Below are positions 25,439 through 31,192 of a stretch of 45,356 nucleotides of DNA, in pieces. Every line of letters starts with the position of its first letter. The first letter of the stretch is position 1. A model generated the notes under the pieces. That model was not told where the DNA came from, made no database searches, and saw nothing but the letters and a program-made list of their open reading frames with translations. The DNA comes from a virus, in the IMG/VR virus record IMGVR_UViG_3300030104_004282, positions 6,744-52,099 of that record; one strand, 5' to 3'. The position numbers and the translations under genes are program-made.

Positions 25439-25537
25439 ATGTTGAGTAACATATTTGATACGGCCGTGTTAGTGGCCTTCATCTTTGTGGTGGCCATTTG
25501 GCTACCCACGATATTGGAGTGGTACAGCTATGGGTGA
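25439..25537 (+). CDS. 32-residue membrane micropeptide
   Basis: The frame begins 3 bases after the previous stop, with AGAAGGAG upstream. It encodes one membrane helix (TAVLVAFIFVVAIWL) flanked by short polar ends, and overlaps the next gene by 8 bases. Confidence 0.5.
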   Translation: MLSNIFDTAVLVAFIFVVAIWLPTILEWYSYG

Positions 25538-25775
25538 ATTTGATTTTTTAGATGAAATTGAGGAAAATGTTATTATTGATGAGTGGGAAACTGAACGGCT
25601 AGATGGCTATAAAGTCAAGGCAAGAAAGTTCAGTGACAATCACCCAGAGTACGCAGGAGAACTGCACGTTTTCATAACTAACCGAAAGGGCAAACTCCTC
25701 AGTGAAATCCAATACACACAAACTTCTTCAGCTTTAGTTAAAGCTAAAGGATTTTTTAGAAAGGTGAAAAAATGA
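25530..25775 (+). CDS. Small acidic hypothetical protein
   Basis: I choose the ATG at 25530, overlapping the micropeptide stop; a longer frame from 25485 would cover most of the micropeptide. The 81-residue product begins MGEFDFLDEIEENVIIDEWE and is basic at the C-terminus. I recognise no family. Confidence 0.5.
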   Translation: MGEFDFLDEIEENVIIDEWETERLDGYKVKARKFSDNHPEYAGELHVFITNRKGKLLSEIQYTQTSSALVKAKGFFRKVKK

Positions 25776-26002
25776 CTGATACTAACACTTGGTATAAAAG
25801 AGATGGCATTTGGCAACACCGCGATGATGTTAACGAAAAACCATTGCAAGTCACCATGCACGTTCGCCTAGCCTCAGAACTAGCTGACCTTGTGATTGCA
25901 AAAATGAACGAGTTAGAAGCCGATGGCGAAATGGCTAGCTATCATTACAATCTGCTTGAAAGTGCTTATGAAAATATTAATAAAGTATTAAATCAGCGTT
26001 AG
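25772..26002 (+). CDS. Small hypothetical protein, last gene of early block
   Basis: The 76-residue protein starts with an ATGA overlap (MTDTNTWYKRDGIWQHR) and has a helical C-terminal half (VRLASELADLVIAKMNELEA). A long intergenic region follows, marking the end of the early block. I recognise no family. Confidence 0.5.
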   Translation: MTDTNTWYKRDGIWQHRDDVNEKPLQVTMHVRLASELADLVIAKMNELEADGEMASYHYNLLESAYENINKVLNQR

Positions 26003-26265
26003 GGCATCTCGTAAAATTTACTCTTAACCACCGACCTCTGATATTGTTCACTTTACTATATAGTAAGTAAAACGAAATATTAGTCTCTGTACTCTGACAG
26101 ATATTCCAATATCTGATATATGGCTATACAATGAAAACAATAACTTATATCCAAAATCATATATTGTAACTCTAAACTTTTCCCGCCACGCGAGTTCAAA
26201 CAGTTAAGAATTTGCAATGAGCCGATTTCTATTGTGGTTCCTATTAAGTAAAGTTAGTATGTCGT
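26003..26265. promoter_or_regulatory. Intergenic control region before the terminase genes
   Basis: These 263 bases contain no ORF of note. They hold CTTTTCCCGCCACGCGAG at 26177-26194, the exact reverse complement of 6680-6697, and AATATCTGATAT at 26108-26119, matching 6701-6712 inverted. The spacing between the two elements differs (3 bases at 6.7 kb, 57 bases here). AT-rich promoter-like stretches occur near 26055-26070. Confidence 0.6.
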
Positions 26266-26820
26266 ATGGCAAAAGCAAAGGTCACACACAAAAACAAATT
26301 AGAGGTCGTAGCTAACCCCAGAGTTGAAGTTGGGTTGTCCCCCAAGCAAGAAAAGTTTGCTATGATTTATGCAACTGAAGAGGTTACACAAACCGAAGCC
26401 GCCCTACGAGCAGGTTACGCAGAATCAAATGCCCATGCTATCGCAAGCCGTATGCTCAACGGCAGAGATTACCCCAATGTTTTGGAAAGGGTGCGACAAA
26501 TAAAAATTGAACTGCAACATAAGTTTGAAGTCTCTTTTGAAAGCCATGTAAAGAAGTTAGCAGAGTTGCGTGACACTGCTTTACAGAACGGAGCTTATGC
26601 GGCCGCTGTGAGTGCTGAAAAATCTAGGGGACAAGCGGCAGGTCTATACATTGATCGCAAAGAAATACTTATGGGTAAGATAGATCAGATGAGCCGTGAC
26701 GAAGTTATGAAAGAAATAAACAGGTTACAAGAAGAGTTCCCACAAATAGTTAACAACACCGAACCTGTTATAGACATGGATAAAATTGAGCTACACCCAA
26801 AAGCTAATGAAGAAAACTGA
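26266..26820 (+). CDS. terS: Terminase small subunit
   Basis: The 184-residue protein has the Terminase_2-type N-terminal HTH motif: LSPKQEKFAMIYATEEVTQT, then EAALRAGYAESNAHAIASRML. A helical oligomerisation region and an acidic tail follow. It would recognise the packaging site and recruit the large subunit. Unusually, the large subunit gene lies almost 2.9 kb downstream, separated by a nuclease gene and an accessory island. Confidence 0.8.
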   Translation: MAKAKVTHKNKLEVVANPRVEVGLSPKQEKFAMIYATEEVTQTEAALRAGYAESNAHAIASRMLNGRDYPNVLERVRQIKIELQHKFEVSFESHVKKLAELRDTALQNGAYAAAVSAEKSRGQAAGLYIDRKEILMGKIDQMSRDEVMKEINRLQEEFPQIVNNTEPVIDMDKIELHPKANEEN

Positions 26821-27298
26821 AAGCAAATTATGGCTCATGCTCAGGCAAGGCACGACCGATATGAATGTGCATTGGTCACGGATAGAGTCATGGAGTCTTC
26901 CAGGAATACCTGATTTAAACGGCTGTTGTGACGGGATGGAGTTTTGGGTTGAACTCAAGGTTCTTACGACAAAGAGTGACAAGAAGTTTCCTAAGTGGCG
27001 TCCGCATCAAATAGCTTGGCAGACTCAGCGTTCATCGGTTGGTGGTATCGTTTGGAACTTGGTTCATCATCCTTCGTCCAACCGCCTCTATCTTTTGGAT
27101 GGTAAGCACCTCGCAAAGAGATTGATTGATGACGACCACGGATGGGACGCAGAGTTTGAATGTCCGTCGGTGATGGATAGAGACGGATGGATGGATATAC
27201 TCGTGCATATGCTTCATCATTCTTCTTCGGTCGTCCGTCGTAAGTCTTCGCCAAGAGTCATAATGAGTCAATGTGAGTCGCATCCCAGGGAAAACTAA
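26807..27298 (+). CDS. PD-(D/E)XK nuclease, VRR-NUC-like
   Basis: The start at 26807 overlaps the small terminase end by 14 bases. The 163-residue protein has the nuclease core: LPGIPDLNGCCDGMEFWVELK, that is the PD...ExK pattern, followed by a basic helix. This fits VRR-NUC or phage resolvase-like enzymes that cut branched or packaged DNA. Its last codons (RVIMSQCESHPREN) recur in altered form about 730 bases downstream, after the next gene. Confidence 0.65.
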   Translation: MKKTESKLWLMLRQGTTDMNVHWSRIESWSLPGIPDLNGCCDGMEFWVELKVLTTKSDKKFPKWRPHQIAWQTQRSSVGGIVWNLVHHPSSNRLYLLDGKHLAKRLIDDDHGWDAEFECPSVMDRDGWMDILVHMLHHSSSVVRRKSSPRVIMSQCESHPREN

Positions 27299-27299
27299 T
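27255..27299 (+). repeat. GAGTC repeat block, copy 1 (end of nuclease gene)
   Basis: GAGTC(A) occurs at 27255, 27265 and 27275, exactly 10 bases apart, inside the 3' end of the nuclease gene. The block is followed by CCC and AAAACTAA. A second copy with the same spacing lies at 27984-28027. In this copy the reading frame gives RVIMSQCES and the natural stop. Confidence 0.75.
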
Positions 27300-27411
27300 T
27301 AGTCATAATGACAAAATAGCCCTTTACACGACTAGCTAGGTATGCTAGAAGAAGTGTATGGCAAGGTTTATACTTTGTCCCATTTTAACAACTTCGTAGA
27401 AAGGAAGTACA
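27300..27411 (+). promoter_or_regulatory. Leader of the 27412 gene with hairpin and TAGAAAGG site
   Basis: A nested stem TACAC/GTGTA with CTAGC/GCTAG inside (about 27330-27360) is followed by a T-rich segment and ACTTCGTAGAAAGGAAG (TAGAAAGG at 27397-27404). It is the recurrent ribosome/leader module in front of an independent accessory gene. Confidence 0.45.
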
Positions 27412-27861
27412 ATGGCTAAAAAATCTAAATCCAACCCTACCGTTGAGGTAGCAACTTTTCAGGGCATCAACAGCATAGGTGCTGACCGCCTAGCTGAAGG
27501 CTGTAAGCCTACTGACTTGTATACTTTTATGCAGGAGCACGCAGGCGGCAATCCTCGCAATGTTGGCATCCGCATGATAAACGGTGTTACTGCTGACAAG
27601 CCTTTTCCATTTGAAACTACAATGTTTGATAAGGACACTGGTGAGCCAAACCACCAGCGACGAGGACTTGTTATGTGGGCTTTGATAAATGGTAATGGTG
27701 CTGACCATTATACTTTGTTTGACTGCCAACAAGACCATAGGAGCATCAAGTCTCCTGCTCAAGGTGTTAAGGGTTTAATTGATGTCCTTAATGGTGGCCA
27801 GTCACGCAACAAGAAAACATGGGGACAGTCATACGCTGAACTTTATGTGATACCTGCATAA
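27412..27861 (+). CDS. Accessory protein A, paralogue of the 28929 gene
   Basis: The 149-residue protein matches no family I know. Key segments are VEVATFQGINSIG, NVGIRMINGV, RGLVMWALINGNG, KSPAQGVKGLIDVLNGGQ and NKKTWGQSYAELYVIPA. The same order of motifs (VATF, VGIQ, IMWAAIGG, SPRQNAVMALLNGG, SPTWAVPQAQL) occurs in the protein at 28929. The two therefore appear to be paralogues, with this one having normal composition, including 7 Glu and 10 Asp. The gene has its own leader and strong terminator, and is bracketed by the GAGTC repeats, like an inserted cassette. Confidence 0.65.
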   Translation: MAKKSKSNPTVEVATFQGINSIGADRLAEGCKPTDLYTFMQEHAGGNPRNVGIRMINGVTADKPFPFETTMFDKDTGEPNHQRRGLVMWALINGNGADHYTLFDCQQDHRSIKSPAQGVKGLIDVLNGGQSRNKKTWGQSYAELYVIPA

Positions 27862-27871
27862 ATAAAAACGG

Positions 27872-27901
27872 ATAGGTGGCCGATTGGCCACCTATTTTTT
27901 T
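27872..27901 (+). terminator. Strong intrinsic terminator
   Basis: ATAGGTGGCC (27872-27881) pairs exactly with GGCCACCTAT (27886-27895) around GATT and is followed by a T-run. It isolates the accessory A gene from downstream genes. Confidence 0.85.
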
Positions 27902-27983
27902 GGATGGCCGCAAGGATGGACGAGGATGGATTGACGCATACTTCTCGTACATTCATATATATACATCTACCTGTAAATACATA

Positions 27984-28027
27984 GAGTCAAAATGAGTCAG
28001 AATGAGTCAACTCCCCCTAAAAACTAA
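27984..28027 (+). repeat. GAGTCA repeat block, copy 2 (remnant of nuclease 3' end)
   Basis: GAGTCA occurs at 27984, 27994 and 28004, again with an exact 10-base period, followed by CCCCC and AAAACTAA. Read in the nuclease frame from 27983 it gives RVKMSQNESTPPKN and stop, against RVIMSQCESHPREN in the intact gene. The frame is closed upstream by TAA at 27974. It is therefore a decayed duplicate of the nuclease gene end. Confidence 0.75.
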
Positions 28028-28048
28028 GAACTCGCCACGAGTTCTTAG
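28024..28048 (+). repeat. Perfect 11-base-pair hairpin with 3-base loop
   Basis: CTAAGAACTCG (28024-28034) and CGAGTTCTTAG (28038-28048) are exact complements around CCA. There is no T-run after it, so it is not an ordinary terminator. It begins in the last bases of the GAGTCA block and may mark the boundary of the inserted cassette. Confidence 0.65.
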
Positions 28049-28118
28049 CTATGGTTCATGTTACGTCTTACTTTAAAGTGGTAGTTGTAGTTAAATAATT
28101 AACAAAAAGGTACAAAAA

Positions 28119-28412
28119 ATGATATTAATTACTGACCAACATATAGGTATAAAAACTGAAATGTATACTGACGCAACTATGCGTGAGGTTACTGTCTTTG
28201 CACAGTTTTTTAGGTTTTACAATGACGTATACAATCAAGACGCTCAGCTGTTTTACCGTGACAAAAACAACCAGTGGCATGAGCTTAACGAAACTACATG
28301 GCAATGGGAGATGAGGTGTGCAGAGTATGTGCAAGACTGCCAAGAGGGTTTACCTGAGGCTAGGGTGCATGAGCTTACTAAAGACAACGACGTAAGGGTT
28401 GTAAACATTTAA
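28119..28412 (+). CDS. Hypothetical protein of the accessory island
   Basis: The 97-residue protein begins MILITDQHIGIKTEMYTDAT and is acidic, rich in aromatic residues (FAQFFRFYNDVYNQDAQLFY). It has an AAAAGG site upstream and a GGGTGGCC/GGCCACCC hairpin after the stop. I recognise no family. Confidence 0.5.
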   Translation: MILITDQHIGIKTEMYTDATMREVTVFAQFFRFYNDVYNQDAQLFYRDKNNQWHELNETTWQWEMRCAEYVQDCQEGLPEARVHELTKDNDVRVVNI

Positions 28413-28418
28413 TAACGA

Positions 28419-28438
28419 GGGTGGCCGTGTGGCCACCC
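28419..28438 (+). other. GC-rich hairpin after the 28119 gene
   Basis: GGGTGGCC and GGCCACCC form a perfect 8-base stem with loop GTGT. Its core GGTGGCC/GGCCACC is the same as in the terminator at 27872, but no T-run follows. It may be a degenerate or factor-assisted terminator. Confidence 0.5.
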
Positions 28439-28459
28439 CAACACACAAAGGAGACTACT

Positions 28460-28549
28460 ATGACTGAAGTGATTAGTTTGTTCGTAATATTAATAATAGC
28501 TCTAGTAGCGATGGGATGGTGCTACTGGCTATCGGATGGGTTTAAGTAA
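28460..28549 (+). CDS. 29-residue membrane micropeptide
   Basis: A good AAAGGAG site lies 7 bases before the ATG. The product begins MTEVISLFVILIIALVAMGW and is one membrane helix with a short C-terminus. It is too short for family assignment. It lies between the 28119 gene and a strong terminator. Confidence 0.5.
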   Translation: MTEVISLFVILIIALVAMGWCYWLSDGFK

Positions 28550-28582
28550 CGGATTGGATTGAAGGTTGTACCCCGAGGATTA

Positions 28583-28611
28583 AGCAGGGATCGTGGTTGA
28601 CCCTGCTTTTT
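28583..28611 (+). terminator. Intrinsic terminator
   Basis: AGCAGGG (28583-28589) pairs with CCCTGCT (28601-28607), with an 11-base loop and a following T-run. It closes the micropeptide transcript. Confidence 0.75.
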
Positions 28612-28734
28612 CCGCGTCTCCAGTTGTGGATTCATTAAGAGTCAGGATTGTCCGTGCTGGACTACATAATACTTGCTGGAAGTAATAGCGTGTGTAAGCT
28701 GTACAAATAACACAAACAATAAAAGGTAAATAAA

Positions 28735-28797
28735 ATGGCAATCACAGCATTAGTTGCAACTGTAACTACAATACTAATTTTAAACATGGCGAAGTAG
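28735..28797 (+). CDS. 20-residue membrane micropeptide
   Basis: AAAAGG lies 8 bases before the ATG. The product MAITALVATVTTILILNMAK is a single hydrophobic helix. Its end overlaps the first bases of the GA/TC-free stretch. Confidence 0.4.
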   Translation: MAITALVATVTTILILNMAK

Positions 28798-28799
28798 CT

Positions 28800-28859
28800 A
28801 TGCAAAAACGCCTAGCCGCTACGGCAAAAAAACATAGTAATTGGGCTTTACAATGCTAA
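28800..28859 (+). CDS. Possible 19-residue peptide in the leader
   Basis: An ATG two bases after the previous stop opens a 19-codon basic frame (MQKRLAATAKKHSNWALQC). It lacks a clear ribosome site, so it may be a leader peptide, translated by coupling, or chance. Confidence 0.2.
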   Translation: MQKRLAATAKKHSNWALQC

Positions 28860-28928
28860 TGTAAAGTATTAATGTATATTTGTTGGCGGCAATTAAGCTA
28901 CCAACTTAAACCAAAAAGGGTACACAAA

Positions 28929-29465
28929 ATGGGTACAAAAGTTAAAACAACCAAAGCGGCAGTTGCCACGTTTAGCAACGCTAACAATTTAAATGCCAAT
29001 GCTATTAACGCTTTTATAGCGGCAAATGGCGGCCTAGCAAAAGTTGGCATACAGCTATTGCCAACAGCAATTAGCGGCAATGGTACGCTATTTGGTGGCA
29101 ACGCAACACGTGGCCTATGGGCCGCTTGCCAAGCACGCAACGGCAAATATGGCCACTGTGGCCAAATTATGTGGGCCGCTATTGGCGGTTTACCTAGCCA
29201 GTTTTGGCTACCAACAGCCAACGGCTACAAGGCAAGCTATGCCAAAAAAGGTGGCATAGCGTGGCAACCAACGGCCACAGTACCAACAGCAGTTGGCCAA
29301 GCTGTGCCACTGCTAGCAGTACACGCCATAAGCCGCAACAGCGGTAGCAGTGTTACCACCAACAGCCCACGCCAAAACGCTGTTATGGCGTTGCTAAACG
29401 GTGGGTTTAGTGCCAACAGCCCAACGTGGGCTGTACCACAGGCACAGTTGGTTGCCCTAGCCTAA
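28929..29465 (+). CDS. Accessory protein B with no acidic residues, in the GA/TC-free stretch
   Basis: The 178-residue protein starts after AAAAAGGG; a longer frame from 28872 exists. It has no Asp or Glu, because GAN codons are impossible. It carries about 8 Lys and 4 Arg, so it is strongly basic. Ser is coded only by AGY, Arg only by CGN, Ile never by ATC, and the stop is TAA. It shares an ordered set of motifs with the 27412 protein: VATF, VGIQLL, IMWAAIGG, SPRQNAVMALLNGGFS, SPTWAVPQAQLVALA. Many Ala, Gly, Asn and Thr suggest a small-residue-rich globular or DNA-binding protein. No family is recognised. It lies just upstream of the large terminase gene. Confidence 0.75.
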   Translation: MGTKVKTTKAAVATFSNANNLNANAINAFIAANGGLAKVGIQLLPTAISGNGTLFGGNATRGLWAACQARNGKYGHCGQIMWAAIGGLPSQFWLPTANGYKASYAKKGGIAWQPTATVPTAVGQAVPLLAVHAISRNSGSSVTTNSPRQNAVMALLNGGFSANSPTWAVPQAQLVALA

Positions 29466-29472
29466 CACCAAC

Positions 29473-29503
29473 AGCGGTTGCCAAAAGGTACTTGGCAACC
29501 GCT
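29473..29503 (+). terminator. Perfect 12-base-pair hairpin after gene B
   Basis: AGCGGTTGCCAA (29473-29484) pairs exactly with TTGGCAACCGCT (29492-29503) around a 7-base loop, 8 bases after the stop. It lacks a T-run but is well placed to stabilise or end the transcript. Its sequence respects the GA/TC exclusion. Confidence 0.55.
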
Positions 29504-29696
29504 AGCCACAGCCAAACGGCCATTTAAAAAGGCCACACCCCCTTGCCGCTGACCAACGTGTAAATGTGTTAGCGTTTACACTGATTTGGACAAATCGTTA
29601 GTAGTGGTTTAATTATGGTATACCCCCACCCCCCTTTTTGATGCGGATGCCCATAGGTTCATTGCTTTTTGAAAATTTTTGTAATATTTAGAATCA
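29504..29696. other. Intergenic region before the large terminase gene
   Basis: The GA/TC-free stretch ends at 29551. A GTGTAAA/TTTACAC stem lies at 29558-29581, and a C-rich tract (CCCCCACCCCCC) followed by TTTTT occurs at about 29625-29639. No gene is seen. Its position between the accessory island and the large terminase gene makes it a candidate for packaging or promoter signals, without proof. Confidence 0.4.
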
Positions 29697-31169
29697 ATGA
29701 GTAATGTACCATTGAACATTCCTGAAGATAAACTGAAGGAGTACGCTCGCCTTTTACAGAGACAGAACCAGTTCAGCTCGTCCGATCTCGCGAGAAAGGA
29801 CTTTATGCACTACTGTAAATCGGTATGGCCTGAATTCATAGAGGGCAAACATCATAAGATAATGGCACAGAAATTCAATGCCCTAGCTACAGGTAAGATA
29901 AAAAGGTTAATTGTCAATATGCCGCCACGACATACGAAGTCGGAGTATGCGAGTTATTTATTGCCGAGTTGGTTAATGGGTTTGAATCCAAAGTTAAAGG
30001 TTATACAAGCTACGCACACAGGCGAGTTGGCCGTTCGATTTGGACGTAAGGTGCGTAATTTGATGAACTCTAACGATTATTCGTTGGTTTTCCCCGAGGT
30101 GAAGTTGCGGCAGGACAGTTCTGCGGCAGGTAGATGGGATACTTATCAAGGTGGTGAATATTTTGCGGCAGGTGTTGGTGGTGCAATAACAGGTCGTGGT
30201 GCGGACCTTATGATAATTGACGACCCCCATTCCGAACAAGATGCCCTAAGTCCAGCGGCAATGGAAAATGCTTATGAATGGTATACAAGTGGTCCAAGAC
30301 AAAGACTTCAGCCTGGAGGAGCTATTGTAATTGTTATGACGCGATGGTCCGAGATCGATTTGACAGGTAAACTGTTAAAGCAACAGGCTCGCGATATATT
30401 GGCTGACCAATGGGAGGTTGTTGAGTTTCCTGCGTTGTTGGACGACGAAAAGGTGTTATGGCCAGAGTTTTGGAAAAAGGAAGAACTGTTAAAGGTGAAG
30501 GCTTCGTTGTCGGTTGGCAAGTGGGAGGCTCAGTGGCAACAGAATCCAACATCCGAAACGAGTGCTATTTTAAAGCGGGACTGGTGGCAAATGTGGAAAA
30601 AGAAAGATATACCCCCACTAAGTTATGTGATGCAAAGTTATGACACTGCATATAGCAAACAGACAACCGCTGACTATAGTGCTATAACAACGTGGGGAGT
30701 TTTTTATCCCGAGGAAGGTGGACCTCCGAACATAATTCTTTGCGATGCCCGACGTGGTAGGTGGGACTTCCCCGAGTTACGACGTGTAGCTATGGAGGAA
30801 TACGATTACTGGGATCCCGAATGTGTGTTAATTGAAGCTAAAGCGAGCGGAATGCCATTGACCCAAGAACTACGGCAAATGGGTATTCCAATACAGAACT
30901 ATAGTCCAAGTCGGGGGAACGATAAGTTCACTCGTGTGAATTCAGTTGCACCTTTACTAGAAAGTGGGTTAGTATGGACGCCAGATACAAGATGGGCAGA
31001 AGAGGTGATAGAAGAATGTGCGGCATTTCCAGCAGGGGAGAACGATGACTACGTTGACACCGTTACACAAGCGTTACGACGATTCCGCGAAGGTGGTTTC
31101 ATTCAACACCCAGAAGATTATAAGGAAATTGCGAACTCACCGCCAAGAGCACAAGCGTATTATGGATAA
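29697..31169 (+). CDS. terL: Terminase large subunit
   Basis: The 490-residue protein has an ATPase Walker A variant VNMPPRHTKSE (K81), Walker B LMIIDDPHSE at about residues 170-180, and an RNase H-type nuclease domain with SYDTAYSKQTTADYSA and VLIEAKASG. The order and length are typical of phage large terminases. It powers DNA packaging and cuts the concatemer. The ribosome site upstream is weak. Confidence 0.93.
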   Translation: MSNVPLNIPEDKLKEYARLLQRQNQFSSSDLARKDFMHYCKSVWPEFIEGKHHKIMAQKFNALATGKIKRLIVNMPPRHTKSEYASYLLPSWLMGLNPKLKVIQATHTGELAVRFGRKVRNLMNSNDYSLVFPEVKLRQDSSAAGRWDTYQGGEYFAAGVGGAITGRGADLMIIDDPHSEQDALSPAAMENAYEWYTSGPRQRLQPGGAIVIVMTRWSEIDLTGKLLKQQARDILADQWEVVEFPALLDDEKVLWPEFWKKEELLKVKASLSVGKWEAQWQQNPTSETSAILKRDWWQMWKKKDIPPLSYVMQSYDTAYSKQTTADYSAITTWGVFYPEEGGPPNIILCDARRGRWDFPELRRVAMEEYDYWDPECVLIEAKASGMPLTQELRQMGIPIQNYSPSRGNDKFTRVNSVAPLLESGLVWTPDTRWAEEVIEECAAFPAGENDDYVDTVTQALRRFREGGFIQHPEDYKEIANSPPRAQAYYG

Positions 31170-31192
31170 CTTTACCAGACTGAGGAGCTTAG

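Larger units (their letters stand above)
28792..29551. other. 760-base stretch with no GA and no TC dinucleotide
   Basis: I read every base from 28792 to 29551 and found no GA and no TC, hence none on the other strand either. The last GA before it is at 28791-28792 and the next is at 29551-29552. At ordinary frequencies several dozen of each would be expected. The stretch covers a leader, the whole 28929 gene and its 3' hairpin, so it is not explained by protein sequence alone. It is also richer in GC (many GGCC, TTGGC and GCCA words) than its surroundings. TGA stops and AGGAGG-type ribosome sites are excluded inside it. Confidence 0.9.

Noticed and set aside
27174-27940. Longer duplication between the nuclease body and the region after the 27872 terminator (GGATGGA words)
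   Set aside because: Only short GATGG words match and the frames differ; only the last 14 codons are convincing as a duplicate.
27255-28009. GAGTCA repeats as a CRISPR array
   Set aside because: Repeat units are 6 bases with 4-base gaps, far too short for CRISPR repeats and spacers.
28024-28048. Hairpin as an intrinsic terminator
   Set aside because: The stem is perfect, but no T-run follows on either side.
30308-30643. Several open frames on both strands over the large terminase gene
   Set aside because: They are shadows of a strongly conserved terminase and have no start signals.
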